Counted from the stretch's first letter, positions 36,769 to 49,268 are shown. The stretch: DNA of 64,000 bases from Pseudomonas hefeiensis (GCF_030687835.1 NZ_CP117449.1:310001-374000), one strand, 5' to 3'. The notes: generated by a model from the letters alone, not told the origin. A program made the numbers and translations.

Positions 36769-38367
36769 TTAGTGACTGACCGCCAGAATGCTCGCCTGGT
36801 ACGCCCCGACAAACACATCGAAATCCTCCACTTCGCTCTGCTCAAGCTCAGCTTGCTGAATCAGGGATTGACGGGCGTTTTCTTCGAATGCGCTCTGTTG
36901 CGGGGTAGGCAACGGCTCGGCGCGGAAGAATTCGGCGTGGGCCTTGCTCTGGCGCAGGGAGAACTGGGCGAAACTTTCCTGGTGTTCTGCCATGGCGGCC
37001 AGGACTTGGGCGGAGGGGGTCAGTGACGGGTCCCGCACCTTCGCCAATTGCGCGTCCAATGCCTGGCGGTGGGCGTCGCTCCCCTGGCTCTGGTCGAGCA
37101 GCGATGCCAATGGCGCGATCTTCTCCAGAAGCTCGATAGCCCAGGCCTGCATGTCCACCGCTTGGCCTTGGCGTTGCAATTGCAAACCTGGCCGACGGCC
37201 TTCCTTGACCACCGTCAGGAAATTGTTCGTCGCATTGCTGCATTCGTTGTTTTCCAGGAGCGGACTGTCGTTGAGGCCGCAATACAGCAGGAACGCATCG
37301 AGGAAGCGCGATTCGGTGAGGTCGATGCCCATCGGCAGGAACGGGTTGATGTCCAGGCAACGGACTTCGACGTACTGGATGCCTCGGGCCACCAACGCCT
37401 GGACCGGGCGCTCGCCGGTATAGGTCACGCGTTTGGGGCGGATGTTGGAGTAGTACTCGTTTTCGATCTGCAAAATATTGGTGTTGAGCTGCACCCATTC
37501 ACCGTTCTTATGCGTGCCGACCTCGACGTAGGGCGCGTACGGTGTCGCCACCGCCTTGCGCAGGCTGTCGGTGTAGCTCGTCAGGTCGTTGTAGCAGGGT
37601 GTCAGGCCGGCCTGGGCGTTGCTCTGGTAACCCAGGTCGCTCATGCGCAGGCTGGTGGCATACGGCAGGTACAAAGTGTCCGGGTCCAGCTGTTCCAACT
37701 GGTGCGGGCGGCCACGCAGGAAGCCGGCGTCCAGCGCCGGCGAGGCACCGAACAGGTACATCAGCAACCAGCTGTAGCGGCGGAAATTACGGATCAGCGC
37801 GATGTAGGCCGACGACTGGAAGTCGCGGTCGCTCGCTTCAATGTCTTCGGCCTGGCGCAGCAGCGGCCAGAGTTTTTCCGGCAGGGAAAAGTTGTAGTGG
37901 ATCCCGGCGATGCATTGCATGGTCTTGCCATAGCGCAGGGCCAGACCCTGGCGGTAGACATACTTGAGTCGACCGATGTTCGAGGTGCCGTAATACGCGA
38001 TCGGGATGTCTTCCTCCGCTGGCAGCGGGCACGGCATCGAAGGACTCCACAGGTACTCGTCGCCGAGCTTGCTGTAGGCAAACCGGTGGATCTTGTCGAG
38101 GCTGCGCAAGGTATCGGCTACGTCAGCCTGGGCCGGGGTGATGAACTCCAGCAACGACTCGGAATAGTCGGTGGTGATCTGCTCATTGGTCAGCGCCGAG
38201 CCCAGGGCCGCGGGGTGCGGGGTCTGCGCCAGATGCCCCGTGTCCGTGACGCGCAGGCATTCACGTTCGATGCCGTGCAGGCACTGCTCGAGCAGGGAGA
38301 GGTTGGCGCGCTCGCCGAGCAGAGCCAGGCGGCGGTTTAAAAGGTCGCTCAAGTTGAATTCCTTCAC
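36769..38367 (-). CDS. gshA: glutamate-cysteine ligase
   Basis: 532 residues, a type 1 (proteobacterial) enzyme; E. coli is 518. The start [20 protein letters not shown] is typical. Conserved stretches: [24 protein letters not shown] (metal/glutamate site), [20 protein letters not shown], and [18 protein letters not shown]. It joins glutamate and cysteine, the rate-limiting step of glutathione synthesis, in the cytoplasm. In P. aeruginosa the same order gshA-thioesterase-tex-ompR-envZ occurs, as I recall, near PA5203-PA5199. Confidence 0.96.
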   Translation of the reverse strand: MKEFNLSDLLNRRLALLGERANLSLLEQCLHGIERECLRVTDTGHLAQTPHPAALGSALTNEQITTDYSESLLEFITPAQADVADTLRSLDKIHRFAYSKLGDEYLWSPSMPCPLPAEEDIPIAYYGTSNIGRLKYVYRQGLALRYGKTMQCIAGIHYNFSLPEKLWPLLRQAEDIEASDRDFQSSAYIALIRNFRRYSWLLMYLFGASPALDAGFLRGRPHQLEQLDPDTLYLPYATSLRMSDLGYQSNAQAGLTPCYNDLTSYTDSLRKAVATPYAPYVEVGTHKNGEWVQLNTNILQIENEYYSNIRPKRVTYTGERPVQALVARGIQYVEVRCLDINPFLPMGIDLTESRFLDAFLLYCGLNDSPLLENNECSNATNNFLTVVKEGRRPGLQLQRQGQAVDMQAWAIELLEKIAPLASLLDQSQGSDAHRQALDAQLAKVRDPSLTPSAQVLAAMAEHQESFAQFSLRQSKAHAEFFRAEPLPTPQQSAFEENARQSLIQQAELEQSEVEDFDVFVGAYQASILAVSH

Positions 38368-38476
38368 GCGTCAGTCGCCCCAATATGGGGGTGGTCAAGA
38401 CGGTCTACAAGGGTGAAGTTAAAACTGGCGTTTTCGCCTGGTTTTTGTGCTGCCCAAGACAATTCGTCGCGGCCCC

Positions 38477-38507
38477 CTGTGGGAGCGAGCAAGCCCGCTC
38501 CCACAAG
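38477..38507. repeat. Single REP hairpin, gshA/thioesterase
   Basis: CTGTGGGAGCGAGCAAGCCCGCTCCCACAA-like unit: arms TGTGGGAGCG and CGCTCCCACA around AGCAAGCC. A half-REP mirrored on itself, lying between two genes of the same strand. Confidence 0.85.
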
Positions 38508-38562
38508 AGATTTCGGCACCGCATTCGCAGCGTCGAAATTACCGCAAATCGATGAGAGGGAG

Positions 38563-38946
38563 CTATAGGACTGCGAAGGTGCCTTGTGCTTTTGCGACCA
38601 GTTTGTCGCCTTGCATCACCTCAGCCTCGACCACCAGCGTGCGCCGGCCCGGGTGGATGACCCGGGCCGTGCAGAGCACCTCCCCGTCGGAGACGGCGCG
38701 AATGTAGTTGATCTTGCATTCGATGGTCGCGCTCTGCTGGTCAAAGCCGTGGACACTGGAGCAGGCCAGGCCCATGGCGATGTCCACCAGGCTGAACAGC
38801 GCTCCACCGTGCAGCTTGCCGCCACGATTGCGCAGCGGTGGCTCAAGGCTCAGGGCGACTTGCGCCACCCCGTCCCCGAGACTGTGCAGCCGGCAGCCGA
38901 GCAGCTTGAAAAACGCGCTTTCCACCAACCCGGCTGGCGCATCCAT
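38563..38946 (-). CDS. PaaI-family hotdog thioesterase
   Basis: 127 residues. The hotdog signature NRGGKLHGGALFSLVDIAMG (about 41-60) contains the catalytic HGG and Asp. It hydrolyses acyl- or aryl-CoA thioesters; substrate unknown. Its ATG overlaps the tex stop by one base (TGATG), so translation is probably coupled to tex, though no link between the two functions is known. Confidence 0.88.
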   Translation of the reverse strand: MDAPAGLVESAFFKLLGCRLHSLGDGVAQVALSLEPPLRNRGGKLHGGALFSLVDIAMGLACSSVHGFDQQSATIECKINYIRAVSDGEVLCTARVIHPGRRTLVVEAEVMQGDKLVAKAQGTFAVL

Positions 38947-41270
38947 CAGCGTTTCTTCAACTGTTTGGCATTGGCGAACAGCGAGGCCATGGCGTTGTTC
39001 GCCGGGGTCTGCGTGGCGGTTTCCTTGCGCGGCGCGGTGTTTTGCGATTGGCGTGGCGTAGAACCGGGACGCGCCCCGCGGGCACCGTCGACTTTCTCGC
39101 CGGGCGTGTCGCTCATGCGCATCGACAGGCCAACGCGTTTGCGCGGGATGTCGACTTCCATGACCTTCACTTTCACCACATCACCGGCCTTCACCGCTTC
39201 GCGTGGGTCCTTGATGAACTTCTCCGACAGCGCCGAGATGTGCACCAGGCCGTCCTGATGCACGCCGATGTCGACGAAGGCACCGAAGTTGGTGACGTTG
39301 GTCACCACGCCTTCGAGGATCATGCCCGGTTGCAGGTCCTTGAGGTCTTCGACGCCGTCCTGGAACTCGGCGGTCTTGAACTCGGGTCGCGGGTCGCGGC
39401 CGGGTTTCTCCAGTTCCTGGAGGATGTCGGTCACGGTGGGCAGGCCGAAGGTTTCGTCGGTGAATTTTTTCGGGTCCAGGCGCTTGAGAAACGCCGCGTC
39501 ACCGATCAGCGAGCGGATGTCGCGGTCAGTCTGGGCGGCGATGCGTTGCACCAACGGATACGCCTCAGGGTGGACCGCCGACGAATCCAGCGGGTTATCA
39601 CCGCTCATGACACGCAGGAAACCGGCGGCCTGTTCGAAGGTTTTTTCACCCAGGCGCGGGACTTTCTTCAATGCGGCGCGGGTCTTGAACGCGCCGTGTT
39701 CGTCGCGGTGGGTGACGATGTTCTGCGCCAGCGTGGCGTTGAGGCCCGAGATACGCGCCAACAGGGCTACCGAAGCGGTGTTCACATCCACGCCCACGGC
39801 GTTCACGCAATCCTCCACCACAGCGTCCAGGCCACGGGCCAGTTTCAACTGGGAAACGTCGTGCTGGTACTGGCCGACACCGATGGATTTCGGGTCGATC
39901 TTCACCAGTTCCGCCAGCGGGTCCTGCAGGCGACGGGCGATGGACACCGCGCCACGGATCGACACGTCCAGATCCGGGAATTCCTTGGAGGCCAGTTCCG
40001 ACGCCGAATAAACCGAAGCGCCGGCCTCGGAAACCATGACCTTGGTCATCTTCATAGCCGGGTATTTCTTGATCAGTTCGGCGGCCAGTTTGTCGGTCTC
40101 GCGGCTGGCCGTGCCGTTGCCGATGGCGATCAGGTCCACCGAATGCTTGGCGCACAACGCGGCGAGCACGGCGAGGGTCTGGTCCCACTTGTTATGCGGC
40201 ACATGGGGGTAGACCGTGGCATGGTCCAGCAGCTTGCCGGTGGAGTCCACCACGGCCACTTTGCAACCGGTACGCAGGCCCGGGTCCAGGCCCAGGGTGG
40301 CGCGCGGCCCGGCCGGTGCGGCCAGCAGCAGGTCGTGCAGGTTGTGAGCGAAGACGTTGATCGCCTCGGTCTCGGCGTTGTCACGCAGCTCGCCCAGCAG
40401 ATCGGTTTCCAGGTGAGTGTAGAGCTTGACCTTCCAGGTCCAGCGCACCACTTCGGACAGCCATTTGTCGGCGGCGCGGTTCTGGTTCTGAATGCCGAAC
40501 TGCTGGCCGATCATGCCTTCGCAGGGGTGCATGGTGCCGGGCAATTCATCGCCTACCTTCAGCGCGGAGCTGAGAATGCCTTCGTTACGGCCGCGGAAAA
40601 TCGCCAGGGCGCGGTGGGACGGCATGCTCTTGAGCGGCTCGTCGTGTTCGAAATAATCGCGGAACTTGGCGCCTTCCTCCTCTTTGCCAGCGATCACACG
40701 GGCGCTGAGAGTGGCTTCCTGCTTAAGGTAATTGCGCAGCTTTTCCAGCAGGTTGGCGTCTTCGGCGAAGCGCTCCATAAGGATGTACTTGGCGCCTTCC
40801 AGCGCCGCTTTCACGTCCGCCACACCTTTTTCGGCATCGACGAAACGCGCGGCTTCGGTTTCCGGGGCCAGGTTTGGATCGTTGAACAGGCCATCGGCCA
40901 GCTCGCCGAGACCGGCCTCCAGGGCGATCTGGCCCTTGGTGCGGCGTTTTTGCTTGTAGGGCAGGTACAAGTCTTCGAGACGGGTCTTGGTCTCGGCCAG
41001 CTTGATGTCGCGCTCAAGTTGCGGGGTCAGCTTGCCCTGTTCCTGGATGCTGGCCAGGATGCTGACGCGCCGCTCGTCGAGTTCTCGCAAGTAGCGCAGG
41101 CGCTCTTCCAGATGACGCAACTGGATGTCATCGAGGCTGCCGGTCACTTCTTTGCGGTAACGGGCGATAAAGGGCACCGTGGAGCCTTCATCCAGTAGCA
41201 CGACGGCCGCTTCGACCTGTTGTGGGCGTACGCCGAGTTCCTCGGCGATGCGGCTGTTGATGCTGTCCAT
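38946..41270 (-). CDS. tex: Tex-family RNA-binding transcription accessory protein
   Basis: 774 residues. Domain order: N-terminal helical Tex_N (about 1-200), YqgF/RNase-H-like domain with [17 protein letters not shown] (about 330-345), helix-hairpin-helix motifs ([15 protein letters not shown] and [12 protein letters not shown] region), then an S1 RNA-binding domain (about 650-720; [20 protein letters not shown]). A basic low-complexity tail ends KQLKKR. Conserved cytoplasmic nucleic-acid-binding protein related to eukaryotic Spt6. Confidence 0.95.
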   Translation of the reverse strand: MDSINSRIAEELGVRPQQVEAAVVLLDEGSTVPFIARYRKEVTGSLDDIQLRHLEERLRYLRELDERRVSILASIQEQGKLTPQLERDIKLAETKTRLEDLYLPYKQKRRTKGQIALEAGLGELADGLFNDPNLAPETEAARFVDAEKGVADVKAALEGAKYILMERFAEDANLLEKLRNYLKQEATLSARVIAGKEEEGAKFRDYFEHDEPLKSMPSHRALAIFRGRNEGILSSALKVGDELPGTMHPCEGMIGQQFGIQNQNRAADKWLSEVVRWTWKVKLYTHLETDLLGELRDNAETEAINVFAHNLHDLLLAAPAGPRATLGLDPGLRTGCKVAVVDSTGKLLDHATVYPHVPHNKWDQTLAVLAALCAKHSVDLIAIGNGTASRETDKLAAELIKKYPAMKMTKVMVSEAGASVYSASELASKEFPDLDVSIRGAVSIARRLQDPLAELVKIDPKSIGVGQYQHDVSQLKLARGLDAVVEDCVNAVGVDVNTASVALLARISGLNATLAQNIVTHRDEHGAFKTRAALKKVPRLGEKTFEQAAGFLRVMSGDNPLDSSAVHPEAYPLVQRIAAQTDRDIRSLIGDAAFLKRLDPKKFTDETFGLPTVTDILQELEKPGRDPRPEFKTAEFQDGVEDLKDLQPGMILEGVVTNVTNFGAFVDIGVHQDGLVHISALSEKFIKDPREAVKAGDVVKVKVMEVDIPRKRVGLSMRMSDTPGEKVDGARGARPGSTPRQSQNTAPRKETATQTPANNAMASLFANAKQLKKR

Positions 41271-41628
41271 AAAACCACCTGAAAAATTGTGAAATCAGAC
41301 TCGCCACCGCACAAAGCAGGGTTCGGCGCGACTGGTTGAGCGGCCTGGCGTGCGCCGCTGCCTGGGTCAAGAGGCTGCCTGTTGACCCGCGAAATTCAGA
41401 AAGTGCTGCCTGGGCAAGGGAAAAAACCATGTGCCGGGATCATGATCCGACATTCCCTGGCACAAAAGGCCGCGCATTATAACCAGCGTTGCGTTTCTTA
41501 GGGGGCACCATGGTCTGTAGGCTCGATACCCGGATTACTGGAGATAGAGGAAAAATCTGCTAACAATGCACACGGTGCGTATAACGGCAGCTAGGCCATA
41601 ATGCGCGCCGAGATCAAAGGAGCTTCCT
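41271..41628. other. tex/ompR divergent promoter region
   Basis: 358 bases between divergent genes. Candidate -10 elements upstream of ompR (TATAAC 41580-41585; CATAAT 41597-41602) lack convincing -35 boxes. AAAGGAG at 41617-41623 is the ompR RBS. An 80-codon frame at 41188-41430 mostly overlaps tex and is a shadow. No other feature seen. Confidence 0.6.
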
Positions 41629-42369
41629 ATGAGCAGCACAGCACAAACTGCTGAAGGCGAAAAAATTCTTATTGTTGACGACGATCCGGGGCTGAGCAGC
41701 CTGCTGGAGCGCTTTTTCGTCAGCAAGGGCTACCGCGCCCGCACCGTACCGAACACCGAACAAATGGATCGGTTGCTGGCCCGTGAAGTCTTCAACCTGG
41801 TGGTCCTCGACCTGATGTTGCCTGGTGAAGACGGTTTGACGGCCTGCCGTCGCCTGCGTGGTGCCAACAACCAGATCCCGATCATCATGCTCACTGCCAA
41901 GGGCGATGAGCTGAGCCGTATCAAGGGTCTGGAACTGGGCGCCGACGATTACCTGGCCAAGCCGTTCAACCCGGACGAGCTGATGGCCCGGGTCAAGGCG
42001 GTGTTGCGTCGTCAGTCGGCCCCGGTGCCTGGCGCCCCGGGCAGCGAAGATGAAAGCGTGACCTTCGGCGACTATGAACTGTCCCTGGCCACCCGCGAAC
42101 TCAAGCGTGGCGACGAGATACACATGCTCACCACCGGTGAGTTCGCCGTGCTCAAGGCCCTGGTGATGAACGCCCGTCAGCCGCTGACCCGCGACAAGCT
42201 GATGAATCTGGCCCGTGGTCGTGAATGGGATGCACTGGAGCGCTCCATCGACGTGCAGATTTCCCGCCTGCGCCGGATGATCGAGCCCGATCCTTCCAAG
42301 CCGCGTTATATCCAGACCGTCTGGGGCGTGGGGTATGTCTTCGTGCCGGATGGCGCCGCCAGCAAGTGA
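41629..42369 (+). CDS. ompR: OmpR-family response regulator
   Basis: 246 residues. The receiver domain has the acidic pocket IVDDDPG (18-20), the phospho-acceptor Asp61 in LVVLDLMLPGEDGL and Lys in LAKPFNP. The C-terminal winged helix has LTTGEFAVLKALVMNARQPL and RYIQTVWGVGYVFVPDG. Paired with envZ downstream. In P. aeruginosa the orthologous pair is called AmgRS and responds to envelope stress, including aminoglycoside-induced damage, so a porin-only role should not be assumed. Confidence 0.95.
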   Translation: MSSTAQTAEGEKILIVDDDPGLSSLLERFFVSKGYRARTVPNTEQMDRLLAREVFNLVVLDLMLPGEDGLTACRRLRGANNQIPIIMLTAKGDELSRIKGLELGADDYLAKPFNPDELMARVKAVLRRQSAPVPGAPGSEDESVTFGDYELSLATRELKRGDEIHMLTTGEFAVLKALVMNARQPLTRDKLMNLARGREWDALERSIDVQISRLRRMIEPDPSKPRYIQTVWGVGYVFVPDGAASK

Positions 42370-42378
42370 TCGGTGATT

Positions 42379-42467
42379 TGTAGGAGCGGGTGGCCCGGCT
42401 GGTTGAATGTCTTCCTCCAGGCGACTCGCGGTCCGTTATTGTGCGAGCATCGCTCGCTCCTGCAAGT
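42379..42467. repeat. REP-like palindrome inside the ompR-envZ operon
   Basis: Outer arms TGTAGGAGCG (from 42380) and CGCTCCTGCA (near 42454-42463) pair with one mismatch. The right end also folds alone as GCGAGC-ATC-GCTCGC (42443-42457). The motif is related to, but distinct from, the GTGGGAGC family. It makes up most of the 113-base gap between two genes usually adjacent or overlapping. Confidence 0.75.
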
Positions 42468-42482
42468 GTGTAGCGGCTATTC

Positions 42483-43796
42483 ATGAAAACCCCCGTTTGG
42501 TTCCCCCAGAGTTTCTTTTCCCGCACCCTCTGGCTGGTGCTGATTGTCGTGCTCTTTTCCAAGGCGCTGACGCTCGTCTACCTGCTGATGAACGAAGATG
42601 TGCTGGTGGACCGGCAGTACAGCCACGGTGTTGCCTTGACCCTTCGAGCCTATTGGGCCGCCGATGAAGCCAACCGGGAGAAGATTGCCGAAGCGGCGAC
42701 CCTGATCCGGGTGGTTGGCGCCGGTGTGCCGGAAGGCGAGCAACACTGGCCTTACAGCGAGATCTATCAACGGCAGATGCAGGATGAACTCGGCGCCGAT
42801 ACCGAAGTGCGATTGCGCATGCACTCGCCTCCGGCGCTGTGGGTACGTGCGCCGAGCCTGGGGGATGGCTGGTTGAAAGTACCGTTGTACCCCCACCCGT
42901 TGCGCGGCCAGAAAATCTGGAACGTGCTTGGCTGGTTCCTGGCCATCGGCCTGTTGTCGACGGCCTCGGCGTGGATTTTCGTCAGCCAGCTCAATCAGCC
43001 GCTCAAACGCCTGGTCTACGCCGCCCGGCAACTGGGCCAGGGCCGTAGCGTGCGGTTGCCCATCAGCGACACTCCCAGTGAAATGACCGAGGTGTACCGT
43101 GCTTTCAACCAGATGGCCGAGGACGTCGAGCAGGCCGGGCGCGAGCGTGAACTGATGCTGGCGGGCGTCTCCCACGACCTGCGCACACCGTTGACCCGTT
43201 TACGGCTGTCGCTGGAGTTGATGGGCGAGCACACCGACCTGACCGATGAAATGGTCCGCGATATCGAAGACATGGACGCGATTCTCGATCAGTTCCTGGC
43301 GTTCATTCGCGACGGGCGGGACGAGTCCGTGGAAGAGGTCGACCTCAGCGAACTGGTACGGGAAGTGGCCGCGCCCTATAACCAGAACTCTGAAAAAGTG
43401 CACCTGCGCCTGGAACCGATCCAGCCGTTCCCGCTGCGCCGGGTGTCGATGAAGCGATTGCTGAATAACCTGATCGGCAATGCCCTGAATCACGCCGGCA
43501 CGGGCGTCGAGGTGGCGGCCTATGTCTCCGGTGATACCAGCGCGCCCTATGTGGTGCTCAGCGTCATGGACCGGGGTGCCGGGATCGATCCGTCGGAACT
43601 GGAAGCCATTTTCAACCCCTTCACTCGGGGCGATCGCGCTCGGGGCGGAAAAGGCACGGGATTGGGCCTGGCCATTGTCAAGCGCATCGCTTCGATGCAC
43701 GGCGGCAATGTCGAACTGCGCAACCGCGTCGGCGGTGGGCTTGAAGCGCGGGTGCGCTTGCCGTTGGGGTTGCTGCTACCACGGGATGCGGTGTGA
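42483..43796 (+). CDS. envZ: EnvZ-family sensor histidine kinase
   Basis: 437 residues. The first membrane helix is at about 12-34, a periplasmic domain of about 110 residues follows, and the second helix is at about 148-168. HAMP domain (about 170-222), the H-box MLAGVSHDLRTPLTRLRLSL with His231, then ATPase motifs N-box LNNLIGNALNHAG, G1 VMDRGAGIDPSE and G2 GGKGTGLGLAIVK. It phosphorylates the upstream OmpR. The periplasmic part resembles the AmgS branch. Confidence 0.94.
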   Translation: MKTPVWFPQSFFSRTLWLVLIVVLFSKALTLVYLLMNEDVLVDRQYSHGVALTLRAYWAADEANREKIAEAATLIRVVGAGVPEGEQHWPYSEIYQRQMQDELGADTEVRLRMHSPPALWVRAPSLGDGWLKVPLYPHPLRGQKIWNVLGWFLAIGLLSTASAWIFVSQLNQPLKRLVYAARQLGQGRSVRLPISDTPSEMTEVYRAFNQMAEDVEQAGRERELMLAGVSHDLRTPLTRLRLSLELMGEHTDLTDEMVRDIEDMDAILDQFLAFIRDGRDESVEEVDLSELVREVAAPYNQNSEKVHLRLEPIQPFPLRRVSMKRLLNNLIGNALNHAGTGVEVAAYVSGDTSAPYVVLSVMDRGAGIDPSELEAIFNPFTRGDRARGGKGTGLGLAIVKRIASMHGGNVELRNRVGGGLEARVRLPLGLLLPRDAV

Positions 43797-43814
43797 TAAC
43801 TGGCTAACCGAGAA

Positions 43815-43933
43815 CTTGTGGGAGCTGAGCTTATGTGGGAGCCAAGCTTGCTCGCGATGAACGATAACGCGGTAAACCGAGGTGCCTGCATCGCGAGCAA
43901 GCTTGGCTCCCACAAAAGCCCGCTCCCACAGGT
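43815..43933. repeat. REP cluster, envZ/rimK
   Basis: A degenerate unit (TTGTGGGAGCTGAGC, from 43815), a full unit (43834-43858), an inverted full unit (43890-43914) and a trailing half unit (43918-43931). Between convergent genes. Confidence 0.85.
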
Positions 43934-43945
43934 TTTGTATTGGCG

Positions 43946-44851
43946 TTAACCCTTGCCTTTGGTCCGGGTCATGTTCGGCCCGCCATTCTTTTCCAGATGC
44001 TCGATGATGATCCCCGCCACGTTCTTGCTCGTGGTGGTTTCGATCCCTTCCAGGCCCGGTGAGGAGTTGACCTCCATCACCAGTGGCCCGTGATTGGAGC
44101 GCAGGATGTCTACGCCCGCCACGGCCAGGCCCATGACTTTGGCGGCGCGCAGGGCGGTCATGCGTTCTTCCGGGGTGATCTTGATCAGGCTGGCACTGCC
44201 GCCGCGATGCAGGTTGGAGCGAAACTCCCCGGGTTTGGCCTGACGCTTCATCGAGGCGATCACCTTGTCGCCGACCACGAAACAGCGAATGTCCGCGCCG
44301 CCGGCTTCCTTGATGTATTCCTGAACCATGATGTTCTGCTTCAGGCCCATGAACGCCTCGATCACCGACTCTGCCGCTGTCGCGGTTTCACACAAAACCA
44401 CGCCGATACCCTGGGTGCCTTCCAGCACCTTGATGACCAGTGGCGCGCCGTTGACCATGGCAATCAGGTCAGGAATGTCGTCGGGAGAGTGGGCGAAACC
44501 GGTCACCGGCAAGCCGACCCCACGGCGGGACAACAATTGCAGCGAGCGTAGCTTGTCCCGGGAGCGGGCAATGGCCACGGACTCGTTGAGAGGAAACACG
44601 CCCATCATTTCGAACTGGCGCAGCACCGCGCAACCATAGAACGTTACCGACGCACCAATGCGCGGGATCACCGCATCGAACCCTTCCAGCGGCTTGCCAC
44701 GGTAGTGGATCTGCGGCTTGTGGCTGGCAATGTTCATGTAGGCGCGCAGGGTATCGATCACCACCATTTCATGGCCGCGTTCGGTCCCGGCTTCAACCAG
44801 GCGACGAGTGGAATACAGACGCGGGTTACGCGACAGCACAGCGATCTTCAT
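43946..44851 (-). CDS. rimK: ribosomal protein S6 glutamate ligase
   Basis: 301 residues from the ATG at 44851 ([20 protein letters not shown]); a frame opening at 45172 overlaps rimB and is rejected. ATP-grasp fold with [40 protein letters not shown], and the metal-binding [18 protein letters not shown]. It adds glutamates to the C-terminus of ribosomal protein S6 and, in pseudomonads, affects proteome remodelling. Its start overlaps the rimB stop by four bases (ATGA). Confidence 0.95.
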   Translation of the reverse strand: MKIAVLSRNPRLYSTRRLVEAGTERGHEMVVIDTLRAYMNIASHKPQIHYRGKPLEGFDAVIPRIGASVTFYGCAVLRQFEMMGVFPLNESVAIARSRDKLRSLQLLSRRGVGLPVTGFAHSPDDIPDLIAMVNGAPLVIKVLEGTQGIGVVLCETATAAESVIEAFMGLKQNIMVQEYIKEAGGADIRCFVVGDKVIASMKRQAKPGEFRSNLHRGGSASLIKITPEERMTALRAAKVMGLAVAGVDILRSNHGPLVMEVNSSPGLEGIETTTSKNVAGIIIEHLEKNGGPNMTRTKGKG

Positions 44852-45330
44852 GCAACACCTGTGGCAGAGGTAGTGGACACCGGGAACACCGGCTTGTCTT
44901 GAACGTATTTGATGCCTGGATTGACTACCAACTGGCCGTCGATCAAGGCTTTTGAACCCAACAACAGGCGATATCGCATGGATTTGCGGCAGGCAAGGGT
45001 GAACTCTACTCGCCAGATCCGATCCCCCAGTGCCAGCGTCGTGCTGATCACGTAGCGGACCTGAGCGTGCCCGTTGGAGCTTTTTATCGTTTTGCGCGCC
45101 ACCAACGGGGCTTCGCAGCGGCGATGGCGTAACTGCACCACCGTGCCCAGATGCGCGGTAAAACGCACCCATTTTTCACCGTCGCGCTCGAACGGCTCGA
45201 TGTCGGTGGCGTGCAGGCTGGAGGTGCTGGCGCCGGTGTCGATTTTTGCCCGCAGGCCCGCGACACCCAAATCCGGGAGCGCCACCCACTCGCGCAGACC
45301 GACAACGGTCAGATGGTCAAAAGTCTTCAA
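44848..45330 (-). CDS. rimB: RimB-type retropepsin-like protease
   Basis: 160 residues. Asp31 in [14 protein letters not shown] is the single catalytic aspartate of a retropepsin-like fold; [13 protein letters not shown] near the C-terminus is the second conserved block. Formerly called ATP-dependent zinc protease or DUF785. It overlaps rimK and is co-transcribed; RimB has been reported to counteract S6 tail lengthening by RimK. I see no further gene on this strand before the divergent hslR, so a rimA gene does not lie immediately upstream. Confidence 0.88.
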   Translation of the reverse strand: MKTFDHLTVVGLREWVALPDLGVAGLRAKIDTGASTSSLHATDIEPFERDGEKWVRFTAHLGTVVQLRHRRCEAPLVARKTIKSSNGHAQVRYVISTTLALGDRIWRVEFTLACRKSMRYRLLLGSKALIDGQLVVNPGIKYVQDKPVFPVSTTSATGVA

Positions 45331-45563
45331 TAAAAAAACCTGCGATCAGTACATCGGATCGTGGAGCCCGCGAATCGCGGTATTCACGCAGAATAATCAC
45401 AAAATGGCGACAGTTATCTACACACCTGTTTCCGCTCGTAACCGATACCGGCCCGCGTCGTGCCGCAAGTCAGTTCGGCCGACATTCTATCTGTCGGACC
45501 GAATTCGTGCGCTCGACAAAAACGGTAGTACAGTTCTGACTATTGGCTGAAAGAGGAATTGCA

Positions 45564-45968
45564 GTGGCACAAAAAAAGGAAGAAGACGACAAGGTCCGTC
45601 TCGATAAATGGTTGTGGGCAGCGCGATTCTATAAAACCCGCGCCCTGGCCAAGACCGCCATCGAAAGCGGCAAGGTCCATCACCGGGGCGAACGCTGCAA
45701 ACCGGGCAAGGAGCCTCGCATCGGCGACGAATATGTCATTCGCACCGGGTTCGATGAAAAGACTGTGGTGGTCGAGGCTCTGTCGATCGTGCGTCGCGGC
45801 GCACCTGAAGCGCAGGCGTTGTACCGCGAAACCGAAGCCAGCATCGCCAAGCGTGAAACCGCCGCCGCCCAGCGCAAGGCCGGTGCCTTGGGGGTCAGCA
45901 CCGATGGCAAGCCAAGCAAGAAGCAGCGTCGGGACCTGTTCAAGTTTCATGGCAGCAATAGCGAATAA
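45564..45968 (+). CDS. hslR: heat-shock protein 15, S4-domain RNA-binding protein
   Basis: 134 residues from the GTG at 45564 (AGAGGA six bases upstream), preferred to the TTG at 45543. S4 domain in VRLDKWLWAARFYKTRALAK and GKVHHRGERCKPGKEP; the tail is basic and low-complexity (GKPSKKQRRDLFKFHG). Hsp15 binds stalled 50S subunits carrying nascent chains and helps recycle them. Followed by the hslO redox chaperone gene, the usual yrfH-hslO order. Confidence 0.93.
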   Translation: MAQKKEEDDKVRLDKWLWAARFYKTRALAKTAIESGKVHHRGERCKPGKEPRIGDEYVIRTGFDEKTVVVEALSIVRRGAPEAQALYRETEASIAKRETAAAQRKAGALGVSTDGKPSKKQRRDLFKFHGSNSE

Positions 45969-46116
45969 AGGATCGGCAGTTTGGAGGCAGAGCGCCTGTG
46001 GCTCAGATGAGTACTCATCCCCATCCCGTCCGACAAACCTCGCCTTGCTTGGAACCCGCCCGGAATGTCCATAAAATGCCCGCCATCCTTTGTCTCCACC
46101 TCAGATACCAGACCCT

Positions 46117-47019
46117 ATGACTGATTTGCCGGATACCGACTACACCCAACGCTTCATCTTTGATGACAGCGACACTCGCGGCGAACTGGTGGCGCTGGAG
46201 CGTAGCTACGCCGAAGTCCTTGCCAAACATCCCTATCCGGAACCGGTCGCGCAACTGCTCGGTGAACTGATGGCGGCTGCGGCGCTGCTGGTCGGCACCT
46301 TGAAATTCGATGGCTTGCTGATTCTCCAGGCGCGTTCCGAAGGCCCGGTGCCGCTGCTGATGATTGAATGCTCCAGCGAGCGCGAGATCCGTGGCCTGGC
46401 CCGCTATCACGCCGAGCAGATCGCCCCTGACGCGACCCTGGCCGACATGATGCCCGATGGTGTGCTGGCCCTGACGGTCGATCCAACCCACGGCAAGCGC
46501 TACCAGGGCATTGTCGATCTCGATGGCACATCCCTGGCTGAATGCTTCACCAACTACTTCGTCATGTCCCAACAGACCAACACTCGCTTCTGGCTCTACG
46601 CCGACGGGCGGCGCGCCCGCGGTCTGCTGCTGCAGCAATTGCCCGCCGACCGCCTTCGCGACCCGGAAGAGCGTGACGCCAGTTGGCAGCACATCACCGC
46701 TCTGGCCAGCACCCTGAGCGCCGATGAGCTGCTGAGTCTGGACAACGAAACCGTGCTGCATCGCCTCTACCACGAAGAGCAGGTGCGCCTGTTCGACGGT
46801 CAGTCGTTGCGCTTCCAATGCAGTTGCTCCCGTGAACGTTCCGCCAATGCGCTGGTCAGTCTGGGTCTGGAAGATGCGCAGCAACTGGTGATCGAGCATG
46901 GTGGTGCCATCGAGATTGATTGCCAGTTTTGCAACGAGCGCTACCTGTTCGACGCCGCGGACATCGCTCAATTGTTCGCCGGTGCGGGTGTCGACACACC
47001 GTCAGATACTCGTCACTAA
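46117..47019 (+). CDS. hslO: Hsp33 redox-regulated chaperone
   Basis: 300 residues from the ATG at 46117 ([20 protein letters not shown]); a frame from 46090 is not supported. The C-terminal zinc/redox switch is intact: Cys235-x-Cys237 in FQCSCSRE and Cys269-x2-Cys272 in [10 protein letters not shown]. Under oxidative stress plus heat, zinc is released, disulfides form and the protein becomes a holdase. The start has little Shine-Dalgarno signal. Confidence 0.95.
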   Translation: MTDLPDTDYTQRFIFDDSDTRGELVALERSYAEVLAKHPYPEPVAQLLGELMAAAALLVGTLKFDGLLILQARSEGPVPLLMIECSSEREIRGLARYHAEQIAPDATLADMMPDGVLALTVDPTHGKRYQGIVDLDGTSLAECFTNYFVMSQQTNTRFWLYADGRRARGLLLQQLPADRLRDPEERDASWQHITALASTLSADELLSLDNETVLHRLYHEEQVRLFDGQSLRFQCSCSRERSANALVSLGLEDAQQLVIEHGGAIEIDCQFCNERYLFDAADIAQLFAGAGVDTPSDTRH

Positions 47020-47137
47020 AACGGTTCAGCGCAGGTAAATCTCCTGGCAAACGCCGGATTTACGCCGTACTGACGGGAGGGCCCTACTTTTTTTGGGCTT
47101 TTCTGGCATAATCCGGCCCACTTTTTTCGGGTAGTAG

Positions 47138-48742
<1,605 letters not shown>

Positions 48743-48759
48743 GGTTTGGTGAGCGAATG

Positions 48760-48789
48760 AAAAAACCGCCCTTTTCAGGGCGGTTTTTT
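48760..48789 (+). terminator. Rho-independent terminator of pckA
   Basis: AAAAAACCGCCC / GGGCGGTTTTTT stem with a TTTTCA loop. The right arm is followed by a near-copy (GGGCGGGTTTTTTGTGGGGA), a tandem repeat of about 17 bases that adds a second T run. Confidence 0.95.
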
Positions 48790-48914
48790 GTGGGCGGGTT
48801 TTTTGTGGGGATGCGGACGCAAGGCTGCTCAGTTCCCGGTTCGAAAGCTGCCATTATTCCACCTGAAACCGGGGTAAACAGCCAGAATAATGCCACTTGC
48901 GGCATGCCGCTCGG

Positions 48915-49268
48915 CTACACCTCTTCCACTTCCTGCGTATCCCAGCGCTGAGCCTTGATTGCCTTGTAGAGCATTCCAATGGTCAGCGGAGTCTTGCTGC
49001 CACGGCCCTTGGCCCTGCGCTTTTGAAATACATCAAATCCTTCAGGCTGAAAATAGCGGTAGGCGTCGTAGTCGATGAGCTCGATGGCGAACCGCTCCTC
49101 CAAGGCCTCCATCAGATGCCGAGCATCCGCGCCATCGCAGCCAAGATCGAGATTGATCGCCGTGTCCAGGCGAAGGGTCTTGCGCTCCGGCAGGCCGATT
49201 TCTTCGTGGAGCAATTCCATGAGCTGGCGCATGGCGTGATCGTCGGGGAAGTCTGGGGCGAGGTGCAT
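48915..49268 (-). CDS. DUF1493 family protein
   Basis: 117 residues, no signal peptide. The sequence LNLDLGCDGADARHLMEALE-like TAINLDLGCDGADARHLMEA resembles the acyl-carrier-protein motif region but lacks the usual DSL serine context, matching DUF1493. C-terminal PLTIGMLYKAIKAQRWD is also typical. Function unknown. Convergent with pckA and divergent from the helicase gene. Confidence 0.8.
   Translation of the reverse strand: MHLAPDFPDDHAMRQLMELLHEEIGLPERKTLRLDTAINLDLGCDGADARHLMEALEERFAIELIDYDAYRYFQPEGFDVFQKRRAKGRGSKTPLTIGMLYKAIKAQRWDTQEVEEV

Noticed and set aside
39042..41198. 718-codon plus-strand frame opposite tex
   Set aside because: A mirror frame caused by high GC codon use; the minus-strand Tex protein has clear domains.
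48915..49268. Acyl carrier protein
   Set aside because: The phosphopantetheine DSL serine context is missing; DUF1493 fits better.
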